From Flavobacterium psychrotolerans (GTDB taxonomy: Bacteria > Bacteroidota > Bacteroidia > Flavobacteriales > Flavobacteriaceae), in the NCBI RefSeq assembly GCF_003097635.1, contig NZ_QCZI01000001.1, forward strand, positions 1-64,000: a DNA stretch of 64,000 nt, given 5' to 3'. Shown here one piece after another: positions 9,622 to 17,666 of this stretch. The position numbers were made by a program, and so were the translations under genes. Every line of letters begins with the position of its first letter. The stretch's first letter is position 1. Under the pieces are notes generated by a model. The model saw only the letters and a program-made list of their open reading frames with translations, was not told where the DNA came from and ran no database searches.

Positions 9622-12600
9622 TTAAAATTTAACGTTAACAGAAAATACAACAGATTTAACAGGAGGAGAAGTCAAACTAGTAAATCCAGTTGCATCAACT
9701 TCTGGGTCATATTTTAATCTGGAATCTTTTACCCAGGTTAACATATTTGTACCTCTTACAGAAAATGACAATCCATCTAACTTAAATTTTGATAATATAT
9801 TTGATTTAAAGTTATAACCTACAGTTACATCTCTTAGCCTAACATAATCACCATCATATAGGAAACGGGTAGATGTTTTTGAGGCGTCACTTCCTGTAGC
9901 GGTTGCTTCAACTTTAGGAACGTCTGTGACATCTCCCGCATTTTGCCATCTATTTAACAAATCCTCAGTACCATTATAGGTACTTATAGATGAAAGTGAT
10001 TCATTTGAAGTATAAGAAGCCCAATCTTGGAACACTTTATTACCCCCAGCAAAATAAAAACTAAAGTCAAAGAAAAAATCACTCAACTCTATGTGGGAAT
10101 TAAAACCTCCTGAAAAAGTTGGAAGTGCATTTTTCCCTTGAAAAGCAACTTCTGCATCGTTATAAACTGAGGTTGTTGCGCCATCTTTTCCATTAATAAA
10201 CCATAATGGATTTCCGTTAGCAGAATCTACACCAGCCCATTTTCTCATATACCATTCAAACGCAGGATGTCCCTCTTCATTTCTTCTTGTTCCAGTAGTA
10301 ATAACATAAGGTGACCCGTCAGTTTGTCTTAACTCGGTAATTTCATTATCAACAGTTGAATAATTACCGCCTATAGACCAATTGAATTTGTCAGATTGTA
10401 TTAAATCAAAATTTAAAGAAACCTCTATTCCTTTATTGTACATTTTACCTCCGTTAGTAGCATAACTATCAAATCCCTGTGTAGGTGAAAGAGGGAAATT
10501 TGGTTGCAGCATTTGAGAAGTAATTGATTTAAAATAAGCAACGGAACCGTTGATTCTACTTTTTAACAATTCAAATTCAACACCTACGTCAAATTTATTT
10601 GCCAATTCCCATTGTAATTTACCACCAAATGAAGATGGACTAATTGCCCCAGCAGAATTATATGAAGCAGCCCCTAAAGTTGATTGATATTGAACTCCGC
10701 CTGTTGCCGAGTTACCTGTAGTCCCATATGAACCTCTCATTCTTAATAAATTTATTGACTCTATGTTCGTCAAAAAGGATTCTTCATTTATATTCCACGC
10801 TGCTCCTACTGAATAAAAATTACCAGATCTTGTCTCTTTATTAAATCTAGAACTTGACTCATTTCTAAAAGACACATCTAATATATATTTATTTTTAAAT
10901 TTATAGTTTACTAATCCTAAATACCCAAGATTCATTGCGTCCGTGAAGTACGAAGATGCTTGATAATTTGCGCTAGTTCCATTTATATACTGAAATTCAG
11001 GACGCACTAAATCCTCCCCATATCCATATAACCCTGTAAATTTAGTTTTGTCAAATTCCATTAAAATTTTTGCTTCAAATTTGTGGTCATCATTGATTCT
11101 AAAATTATAGTCAAAAGAGTTTTGAGAAACATATTTAAAAATTTTATCTATACTCTCCTGAATATAGCCATTGGTATCGGAACCATTTCCATGAATTGAA
11201 TTCTGAAAGTTACGATATGAATTTATAGAATAATCAATACCAAGACTTGAAGTGAATTTCAAATTCTTCATGAATTCATAAGTAATGTTTGTATTATTTA
11301 AAATCCTTGTTAGATTATTATTTGTTATATCATGTTTTGACAAATAGATTGTATTATAAAGGGATGTTCCAGACATATCGGTATTTAAAGAACCATCAGT
11401 ACCATAAGGAGAAACCCATGGGTTCATAAAATACTTTGTTAAGTTTGGATTTGCAAAAAAAGCAGACTGCTCTGGAATACCATTCTGATCTACATTAGAG
11501 ACCGATAAATTATTAGTAAATTTTGCCTTATTTGTAAGCTGATTTGAATAATTCAAAGAGGCCGTAATTCTTTTGAAATTAGCACCTATTACAGTAGCTT
11601 CCGTCTTGTTATATCCAAGGGACATGTAAAAATTTTGCTTTTGATTTCCTCCTTGGGCACTGAAATCTAAACTATTAAGCAATGCTCCCTTATTTTTCAT
11701 TAATTCTGGCCAATTATATTCTTTTGAACCTCCAGCAACCCAGTCAACAAGAGATGGGTCTATACTATTATCAACAATATATTGGTAAGATTGGTCTCTT
11801 GTGAAACTTGCTCCAAAATCACCAAAAGTATTGTAAACCCCTTCTTCTAACAACGTTTGCTTTTCCCTTCCATTTAATGGTCTTAACCCCTTAACCGCAT
11901 TATTTTGAAAACCTACTGTAGATGTGGCTGAAAACTTAGTATCACCGCCTTTTCCTCTTTTTGTTGTCACCAATATAACTCCATTTGTACCTCTTGCTCC
12001 ATATACAGAAGTTGCACTTGCATCCTTAAGAACGGTCATTGACTCAATATTGTCCGATGATAATGACGACAATATACTCAATGAAGAACTATCGCTATCA
12101 CCTGAAACATCTCCGGAAGCGACAGGCATTCCGTCAATTACGTACAAGGGCTCATTACCCCCATATAGTGACTGAGCACCCCTTATTCTAATGTTTTGAA
12201 CAGAACCAGGTGTTCCTGATGTAGCGGAAATGGTTAGTCCAGCAACCTTACCTTGCAAAGCTTGATCAATGCTCACCATTGGAACTTTATTAAGCTCATC
12301 ACCTCCTATTTTCACATAGTTGCCCGTAATATCATTTTTCCTTTTGGATGAATTATATCCTAAAACGATAACTTCACCTAACTTCTCTCCTTCTTCAACT
12401 AATTTCACATTCATTTGATCAGAAGAACTCACAACAATAATTGACGGAGTCATCCCTATAAAAGAAAAAACTAAGGTTTCTCCTAATTTTACTTTAATAG
12501 AAAATCTACCTTCCAAATCCGTTTGTGTACTTCTTTTTGTACCTTTAACAACAACATTTGCACCAGGAAGTGTTCCTGATTTGTCTGAAACTACACCTGT

Positions 12601-12681
12601 AACAGTTTTCTCTTGAGCAAACGAAATCTGTATTGTTAATGCGATTATTAGCGTAATAATCCACTTGAATTTTAATCTCAT
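9622..12681 (-). CDS. SusC/RagA-family TonB-linked outer-membrane transporter
   Basis: This 1019-residue transporter starts with a signal peptide ending at SFAQ. A carboxypeptidase-D-like regulatory domain follows (VTGVVSDKSGTLPGANVVVKG), then the SusC plug with NIRIRGAQSLYGGNEPLYVIDG and the signature SVYGARGTNGVILVTTKRG, then a 22-strand barrel ending in VFSVNVKF. The length is typical. It imports oligomers too large for porins, driven by TonB, and forms a complex with the SusD partner encoded 5 nt downstream. No adjacent anti-sigma/sigma factor or hybrid regulator was seen, so control of this pair is not visible in the window. Confidence 0.95.
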   Translation of the reverse strand: MRLKFKWIITLIIALTIQISFAQEKTVTGVVSDKSGTLPGANVVVKGTKRSTQTDLEGRFSIKVKLGETLVFSFIGMTPSIIVVSSSDQMNVKLVEEGEKLGEVIVLGYNSSKRKNDITGNYVKIGGDELNKVPMVSIDQALQGKVAGLTISATSGTPGSVQNIRIRGAQSLYGGNEPLYVIDGMPVASGDVSGDSDSSSLSILSSLSSDNIESMTVLKDASATSVYGARGTNGVILVTTKRGKGGDTKFSATSTVGFQNNAVKGLRPLNGREKQTLLEEGVYNTFGDFGASFTRDQSYQYIVDNSIDPSLVDWVAGGSKEYNWPELMKNKGALLNSLDFSAQGGNQKQNFYMSLGYNKTEATVIGANFKRITASLNYSNQLTNKAKFTNNLSVSNVDQNGIPEQSAFFANPNLTKYFMNPWVSPYGTDGSLNTDMSGTSLYNTIYLSKHDITNNNLTRILNNTNITYEFMKNLKFTSSLGIDYSINSYRNFQNSIHGNGSDTNGYIQESIDKIFKYVSQNSFDYNFRINDDHKFEAKILMEFDKTKFTGLYGYGEDLVRPEFQYINGTSANYQASSYFTDAMNLGYLGLVNYKFKNKYILDVSFRNESSSRFNKETRSGNFYSVGAAWNINEESFLTNIESINLLRMRGSYGTTGNSATGGVQYQSTLGAASYNSAGAISPSSFGGKLQWELANKFDVGVEFELLKSRINGSVAYFKSITSQMLQPNFPLSPTQGFDSYATNGGKMYNKGIEVSLNFDLIQSDKFNWSIGGNYSTVDNEITELRQTDGSPYVITTGTRRNEEGHPAFEWYMRKWAGVDSANGNPLWFINGKDGATTSVYNDAEVAFQGKNALPTFSGGFNSHIELSDFFFDFSFYFAGGNKVFQDWASYTSNESLSSISTYNGTEDLLNRWQNAGDVTDVPKVEATATGSDASKTSTRFLYDGDYVRLRDVTVGYNFKSNILSKFKLDGLSFSVRGTNMLTWVKDSRLKYDPEVDATGFTSLTSPPVKSVVFSVNVKF

Positions 12682-12864
12682 ATCATTTTTTTAAATTAAT
12701 TAGCCTGCAAACTTCTTAAATTTATCTTAATTAAACTAATGTTATATGTTAATTATTCTTTCTAATTTTGTTAAATACCTAGATTAAGCACACCATACCT
12801 ATCGTTATGCAAAAACATTATACCGAATTGAATGTAATTTTATATTTTTATCAAAATTAATGGA

Positions 12865-13485
12865 ATGTTAAAACTAAAATTTTCAAGTTTAAGCTTAGAA
12901 GCAGGCACTGATGAAGCCGGTCGCGGTTGTTTGGCCGGTCCGGTTACTGCTGCAGCAGTTATTCTACCTGATGATTTCCTGAATACTTTGTTAAATGACT
13001 CCAAACAATTATCTGAAAAAGTTAGAGAAACGTTAAGACCTATAATAGAGACCCAAGCCGTTTCATTTGCCGTAACCCATCTTGACCATTCTGTTATAGA
13101 TGACATCAATATCCTGAATGCGTCTATAAAAGCCATGCAGGAAAGCATTTTAAAACTGGAGCCAAAACCCGAATATATTATTGTGGATGGCAACCGTTTT
13201 AAACCCGTTTTAGACATTCCACACAGTTGCATCATAAAAGGAGATGCAAAATTCACGAGTATTGCCGCCGCTTCCGTACTGGCAAAAACCTATCGTGACG
13301 AATACATGAACCGCATTCACGAGGAATTTCCGATGTACAATTGGGAAAAAAACAAAGGTTATCCGACTAAAGAACACCGTGAAGCGATTAGGAAATATGG
13401 CATTACGAAATACCACCGAATGACATTCCGATTGTTGCCGGAATCCTCACCCCAGCCCTCTCCAAAGGAGAAGGAAAAGCAATGA
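12865..13485 (+). CDS. rnhB: Ribonuclease HII
   Basis: RNase HII cleaves the RNA strand of RNA-DNA hybrids and starts removal of single ribonucleotides from DNA. The family signature [14 protein letters not shown] carries the catalytic Asp16 and Glu17. A further acidic residue is in IIVDGN near 108, and SVLAKTYRD is the conserved later helix. The enzyme proper ends near [12 protein letters not shown]. The last dozen residues ([12 protein letters not shown]) are encoded by an interspersed repeat, not by conserved sequence. It is divergent from the susC-like gene and converges on lipB. Confidence 0.95.
   Translation: MLKLKFSSLSLEAGTDEAGRGCLAGPVTAAAVILPDDFLNTLLNDSKQLSEKVRETLRPIIETQAVSFAVTHLDHSVIDDINILNASIKAMQESILKLEPKPEYIIVDGNRFKPVLDIPHSCIIKGDAKFTSIAAASVLAKTYRDEYMNRIHEEFPMYNWEKNKGYPTKEHREAIRKYGITKYHRMTFRLLPESSPQPSPKEKEKQ
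13445..13474. repeat. Interspersed GC-rich repeat forming the end of rnhB
   Basis: The string CTCACCCCAGCCCTCTCC followed by AAAGGAGAAGG is unusually C-rich for this AT-rich region and can fold on itself (CCTCTCC against GGAGAAGG). Closely similar strings are, from general knowledge, scattered in many bacterial genomes as short dispersed repeats. Here it has been captured as coding sequence at the 3' end of rnhB. Confidence 0.55.
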
Positions 13486-13526
13486 AATTGGAGATTTAAT
13501 TTCTTGCAGCAAAGTTTTTTAAGTTT

Positions 13527-14231
13527 TTAAGAAGTCACAAACTTTGCTGCAAACAAGTCTGCAAAATGCTTTAGGATTTTCTCTTTCACCTCTTGCTCAT
13601 TCACTTTTTCCACACCAAGCTCTACGTTTAAAGAAGTAACGGCTTTTCCTCGAATACCACAAGGAATGATATTGTCAAAATAACCCAAATCGGCATTTAC
13701 ATTTAAAGCAAATCCATGCATGGTTACCCATCGGGAAGCCCGAACGCCCATCGCACAAATTTTTCTGGCAAATGGTGTCCCTACATCTAACCAAACTCCG
13801 GTTTCTCCTTCGCTTCGGCCGCAAGCAATTCCATATTCTTCGAGTGTAAGAATAATCACTTCTTCTAAGAAGCGTAAATATTTATGAATATCGGTAAAGA
13901 AATTTTCTAAGTCAACAATAGGATAGCCCACAATTTGTCCCGGTCCGTGATAAGTGATATCTCCACCTCGATTGATTTTATAGAACGTAGCACCTTTGGC
14001 TTCGAGTTGTTTTTCGGACAAAAGCAAGTTGGATAAATCTCCACTTTTCCCCAAAGTATAGACGTGCGGATGTTCTACTAAAAGAAAATAATTTGGTGTT
14101 GCCAGATTGGCATCCTCTCTCCTATTTCTGATTTTTATATCGACAACACCCTTGAATAATTCTTCCTGATATTCCCATGTTTCCTTGTAGCCTTTCAAAC
14201 CTAAATCTTGAAGCTGGATATTTTTGTTCAT
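13527..14231 (-). CDS. lipB: Lipoyl(octanoyl) transferase
   Basis: LipB moves octanoate from acyl carrier protein to the lipoyl domains of 2-oxoacid dehydrogenases and the glycine cleavage H protein, in the cytoplasm. The 234-residue protein shows the family blocks RGGDITYHGPGQ and the catalytic Lys/Cys region RKICAMGVR, followed by WVTMHGFALNVN. Length fits the family. It is followed in the leftward direction by no other gene and converges with rnhB. A small lipoprotein gene lies just upstream (17 nt) in the same direction and could share a transcript. Confidence 0.95.
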   Translation of the reverse strand: MNKNIQLQDLGLKGYKETWEYQEELFKGVVDIKIRNRREDANLATPNYFLLVEHPHVYTLGKSGDLSNLLLSEKQLEAKGATFYKINRGGDITYHGPGQIVGYPIVDLENFFTDIHKYLRFLEEVIILTLEEYGIACGRSEGETGVWLDVGTPFARKICAMGVRASRWVTMHGFALNVNADLGYFDNIIPCGIRGKAVTSLNVELGVEKVNEQEVKEKILKHFADLFAAKFVTS

Positions 14232-14247
14232 TTGTCTTTTTCAAATA

Positions 14248-14988
14248 TTAAAACTCAACTTCTAAATTCAATTTGTCTGGATTTTCCATATATACATTAA
14301 ACGGATATTGAATTGTCACTGTTTTTCTGTCTTCGCTAAATGAGGCATTGGCATTTGAAACTTTTTTAACGGGTTTTGGGAAATGATATTTAAGGATGTA
14401 ATTTGAAGCATCAAATACCATTTTGAAATTTTGGGTTGAATCCTTCAATACCTTGTTCGTTGGGATGAGAGTTGCCTTTCTAATGAATTTTTTACTATCA
14501 TAAGAATAACTCAAAACAGAATTGTTGCTGCCAAAACCACTACTTGGAATGTATGAATTGGCTTCCGTTTTGCTTTTTATGGTGTTTTGAAAGCTATTGT
14601 AGGTGTTCATTGTTGCCATTATATCTTGAAGTTCTGCAACACTTTTAAAATCCGTATTCATAAAAAACAATAATTGATTTGCTACCAGATCCATTTTCAT
14701 GCGCATGTTAAAATTTTCAAGTTTTTTCAAAACGTCTTGTTCTTTTTGTGAAAGTTTGGCAATACTATCTTTTCTCTCAATAAATATTTTTTTGAATGAA
14801 AAAATGGAATCTACGCTTTTCTCACCTTTTAAGGAATCTTTTGGCATCATGGCCATCAATCCCGAACCATCCATTTCGACGGAAAACTTCCCAGAGCCAT
14901 TGTCATTGATGTAAATATTCTCCGTTAAGGTGCAACTGGTTAAACAATAACTGAAGCCGATAATGAATGCTAAAAATGTTTTTTTCAT
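14248..14988 (-). CDS. Lipoprotein of unknown function
   Basis: I do not recognise a named family. The frame is open further upstream, to 15132, but the ATG at 14988 gives a textbook lipoprotein signal peptide, with a MKKTFLAF start and lipobox-like LTSC. I therefore place the start there, giving 246 residues. The mature part is predicted periplasmic or outer-membrane anchored and mixes beta-strand segments with a charged helix (KLSQKEQDVLKKLENF). Similar proteins in flavobacteria are annotated only as hypothetical. It lies 17 nt upstream of lipB, and lysS starts divergently from the other side. Confidence 0.75.
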   Translation of the reverse strand: MKKTFLAFIIGFSYCLTSCTLTENIYINDNGSGKFSVEMDGSGLMAMMPKDSLKGEKSVDSIFSFKKIFIERKDSIAKLSQKEQDVLKKLENFNMRMKMDLVANQLLFFMNTDFKSVAELQDIMATMNTYNSFQNTIKSKTEANSYIPSSGFGSNNSVLSYSYDSKKFIRKATLIPTNKVLKDSTQNFKMVFDASNYILKYHFPKPVKKVSNANASFSEDRKTVTIQYPFNVYMENPDKLNLEVEF

Positions 14989-15163
14989 GTTCTTCCTTCT
15001 TTCTATTGCTTCAAAAGTACAAAAAAGTTTAAATACTAGCCCTGATAGCAGCGACATCCTGCGCTTTTTTTTGCGCAGATATAGTGAATAGCGGGACAAA
15101 TGACAACAGAAAGACCCAAATTTCTGCTCCAAAAAAATCTAAAATCATTTTCAACTTTTCAAA

Positions 15164-15193
15164 TTGCCACATTTTCAAATTTGCCTATCTTTG
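15164..15193 (+). promoter_or_regulatory. Bacteroidota-type promoter of lysS
   Basis: A TTG at 15164-15166 is separated by 19 nt from TATCTTTG at 15186-15193. This matches the Bacteroidota pattern of a -33 TTG and -7 TAnnTTTG. Transcription would begin near 15200, about 15 nt before the lysS start codon. Confidence 0.6.
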
Positions 15194-15214
15194 CGCTCTT
15201 AAAATCAGAATAAA

Positions 15215-16924
15215 ATGGCATTATCCGAACAAGAAATACTACGTAGAGAAGCTCTCACCGAATTACGCAATTTAGGTATTGAACCTTATCCAGCAGCCGA
15301 ATTTATCACAACCACTTATTCCAGCGAAATCCTAGCCGATTTCGAGAAGTACGAAGGAAAGGAAGTTGTTTTAGCAGGACGTTTGATGGGAAAGCGCATC
15401 ATGGGAAAGGCATCATTTGCAGAATTGAAAGATGCTGAAGGACGAATTCAGATCTATGTTTCGAGAGATGACATTTCTGATGATGAGGAAAAAACAATGT
15501 ACAATGTAGTTTTTAAAAAACTATTGGATATTGGCGATTTTATTGGGGTTCGCGGTACGGTTTTCAAAACTCAGGTGGGGGAAATCTCCGTTCATATTTA
15601 TGGATTGACCGTTTTGGCAAAAGCCCTGAAACCACTTCCTGTTGTAAAAACGGATGCTGATGGAAAAACTCACGATGCTTTTTCTGATCCTGAACAAAGA
15701 TACCGTCGTCGTTATGTGGATTTAACCGTAAACGACCACGTAAAAGAAACCTTTATCAAAAGAACAAAATTGTTTAATGCGATGCGTTCTTTCTTTAACG
15801 ATAAAGGTTATTTAGAAGTAGAAACTCCTGTTTTACAACCAATTCCTGGTGGAGCTGCAGCGCGTCCTTTTATCACGCACCACAACTCTCTTGATATGCC
15901 TTTATACATGCGTATTGCAAATGAATTGTACTTAAAAAGATTGATTGTTGGTGGTTTTGACGGTGTGTATGAGTTTTCGAAAAACTTCCGTAACGAAGGA
16001 ATGGACCGTACGCATAATCCTGAATTCACTGCCATGGAAATATATGTAGCCTACAAAGACTACAACTGGATGATGAAATTCACCGAAAACTTGTTGGAAC
16101 ATTGCGCAATTGGTGTAAACGGAACTAGCGAAGCCACTTTTGGAGAACATACCGTGAACTTCAAAGCACCTTATGCAAGAGTTACGATGACCGATTCTAT
16201 TAAACATTTTACTGGTTTCGATATTTCTGGGAAAAACGAAGCCGAATTGTTTGAAGCTGCAAGAGGAATGGGAATTGACGTTGATAAAACTATGGGTAAA
16301 GGAAAATTGATTGATGAGATTTTTGGCGCGAAATGCGAAGGAAATTACATTCAGCCAACATTCATCACAGATTACCCAAAGGAAATGTCGCCTTTGTGCA
16401 AACAACACCGTGACAATCCGGAATTGACGGAACGTTTTGAATTGATGGTTTGCGGTAAAGAAGTTGCGAATGCTTATTCTGAATTAAATGACCCAATTGA
16501 CCAAAGAGAGCGTTTTGAAGACCAAATGCGATTATCTGAAAAAGGAGATGATGAAGCTACCGGAATTATCGATGAAGATTTCCTTAGAGCTTTAGAATAT
16601 GGAATGCCACCAACATCCGGACTAGGAATTGGAATGGATCGTTTAATGATGTTCTTGACTAATAATGCTTCTATTCAAGAAGTGTTACTCTTCCCACAAA
16701 TGAGACCAGAGAAAAAACAGGTTCAAATTGAGTTGGAAGACGAAGAAAAATTAATCATCGACCTTTTGAAAATCAATAATGACAAAATGGATTTGGGATT
16801 ATTAAAAGTAAAATCAGAATTGAGCGGCAAGAAATGGGATGCTGCCATGAAAGGCTTGGCGAAACATGGTTTGGTAAAAGTGATCTTAGTAGATGATCAT
16901 AAAATTGTGGAATTGATTGGATAA
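15215..16924 (+). CDS. lysS: Lysyl-tRNA synthetase, class II
   Basis: This enzyme charges tRNA-Lys in the cytoplasm. The 569-residue protein has the N-terminal OB-fold anticodon-binding domain (VVLAGRLMGKRIMGKASFAEL) and the class II catalytic core. Motif 1 ends in FLEVETPVLQP-like sequence, motif 2 is NFRNEGMDRTHNPEFT, and motif 3 is GLGIGMDRLMMFL. After motif 3 there is a C-terminal extension of roughly 65 residues that bacterial LysRS of about 500 residues lacks. It is monocistronic with its own promoter and terminator. Confidence 0.97.
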   Translation: MALSEQEILRREALTELRNLGIEPYPAAEFITTTYSSEILADFEKYEGKEVVLAGRLMGKRIMGKASFAELKDAEGRIQIYVSRDDISDDEEKTMYNVVFKKLLDIGDFIGVRGTVFKTQVGEISVHIYGLTVLAKALKPLPVVKTDADGKTHDAFSDPEQRYRRRYVDLTVNDHVKETFIKRTKLFNAMRSFFNDKGYLEVETPVLQPIPGGAAARPFITHHNSLDMPLYMRIANELYLKRLIVGGFDGVYEFSKNFRNEGMDRTHNPEFTAMEIYVAYKDYNWMMKFTENLLEHCAIGVNGTSEATFGEHTVNFKAPYARVTMTDSIKHFTGFDISGKNEAELFEAARGMGIDVDKTMGKGKLIDEIFGAKCEGNYIQPTFITDYPKEMSPLCKQHRDNPELTERFELMVCGKEVANAYSELNDPIDQRERFEDQMRLSEKGDDEATGIIDEDFLRALEYGMPPTSGLGIGMDRLMMFLTNNASIQEVLLFPQMRPEKKQVQIELEDEEKLIIDLLKINNDKMDLGLLKVKSELSGKKWDAAMKGLAKHGLVKVILVDDHKIVELIG

Positions 16925-16949
16925 GTTTTCATTCAATTGGTTAAAAATC

Positions 16950-16980
16950 AAAAATCTGCATCAAAGGCAGATTTTTTTTT
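16950..16980 (+). terminator. Intrinsic terminator of lysS
   Basis: The stem AAAATCTGC (16951-16959) and GCAGATTTT (16967-16975) has a 7-nt loop and is followed by a run of ten T. It is 26 nt past the lysS stop. Confidence 0.85.
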
Positions 16981-16995
16981 TAAATTCATTTTCTC

Positions 16996-17003
16996 TATAT
17001 TTG
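16996..17003 (+). promoter_or_regulatory. Putative -7 element for the DUF433/DUF5615 pair
   Basis: TATATTTG fits the TAnnTTTG consensus and would place the transcript start roughly 10 nt before the DUF433 start codon. No TTG is seen at the expected -33 position, which falls in the T-run of the lysS terminator. The promoter would therefore be weak or differently built. Confidence 0.4.
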
Positions 17004-17020
17004 ATTAAAAATTACAACCA

Positions 17021-17251
17021 ATGGAAAATCTTATTTCAAGAATCACAATCAACCCAGAAATTTGTCATGGCAAACCAACGGTTAGAAATATGCGTTGGCC
17101 GGTAGAAGTTATACTAGATATGCTTGGCTCTGGTATGGAAATAAATGAAATTTTAGATGACCATCCTGAATTAGAAAAAGAAGATATTTTAGCCTCAATA
17201 TATTATGCTAAATTATCTATTTCAGGCAACGTATTAAAAAAAGTAAGTTAA
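17021..17251 (+). CDS. DUF433 family protein, probable antitoxin
   Basis: This 76-residue cytoplasmic protein has the DUF433 layout: an N-terminal RITINPEICHGKPTVRNMRW strand-turn, then a helical part with EINEILDDHPELEKEDILASIYYA. DUF433 proteins resemble the VapB-linked helix-turn-helix antitoxins. They are commonly paired with a PIN-like DUF5615 protein, exactly as here. The stop codon overlaps the next start by one base (TAATG), which suggests coupled translation. An antitoxin role is inferred from family and context. Confidence 0.88.
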   Translation: MENLISRITINPEICHGKPTVRNMRWPVEVILDMLGSGMEINEILDDHPELEKEDILASIYYAKLSISGNVLKKVS

Positions 17252-17613
17252 TGAAATTTCTTTGTGATGTTCATATTTCAATTAAATTTGTCAAACACAT
17301 AAACAATTCGGGTATAGAATGTGTACATATTAATACCATTCTTGACAAATGGTTCACAGCAGATTATACAATTGCTAAATTTTCGGATGTAAATAATTTC
17401 ATTTTGATCACTAAAGATTTTGATTTCAAAAATTCATTTCTAGTTAATAAATCTCCAAAAAAATTGATTAAGATAAATTTAGGAAATATTTCAAATGAAA
17501 AACTAATCGAAATTTTTAGTCTTAATCTCGAAAAAATCAAATCAATAGATAAAGAACACAATAACTTCATGATCGAGATTGATAAAGAATACTTAAATTT
17601 ATTGACATATTAA
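17251..17613 (+). CDS. DUF5615 family PIN-like protein, probable toxin
   Basis: This 120-residue protein fits the DUF5615 (Mut7-C/PIN-like) pattern. An early acidic residue lies in KFLCDVHIS, a mid-protein segment is WFTADYTIAKFSD, and the ITKDFDFKNSF block near residue 51 carries the conserved Asp pair. PIN-like folds are usually Mg-dependent RNases, so it is a candidate ribonuclease toxin held by the DUF433 protein encoded immediately upstream. The stretch after the core is Lys/Ile-rich and poorly conserved. A toxic activity is not shown by sequence alone. Confidence 0.85.
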   Translation: MKFLCDVHISIKFVKHINNSGIECVHINTILDKWFTADYTIAKFSDVNNFILITKDFDFKNSFLVNKSPKKLIKINLGNISNEKLIEIFSLNLEKIKSIDKEHNNFMIEIDKEYLNLLTY

Positions 17614-17614
17614 T

Positions 17615-17645
17615 AAGGAGCTTCAATCGAAGCTCCTTACTTTTT
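17615..17645. terminator. Terminator after the DUF433/DUF5615 pair
   Basis: The 10-bp perfect stem AAGGAGCTTC (17615-17624) and GAAGCTCCTT (17629-17638) has a 4-nt loop and is followed by ACTTTTTT. It begins 2 nt after the stop. It also lies 22 nt beyond the stop of the leftward TonB receptor, but no T-run follows in that direction. Confidence 0.8.
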
Positions 17646-17666
17646 TACGACTATAATTCAAAACTG

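Noticed and set aside
13500..13530. rnhB-lipB convergent junction as a terminator
   Set aside because: The AAGTTTTTTAAGTTTTTAAG stretch has no GC-containing stem. It is AT-rich with no stable hairpin.
14989..15132. N-terminal extension of the lipoprotein upstream of lipB by 48 residues
   Set aside because: The extension is Arg/Lys-rich and would bury a perfect lipoprotein signal peptide inside the protein. The ATG at 14988 is the better start.
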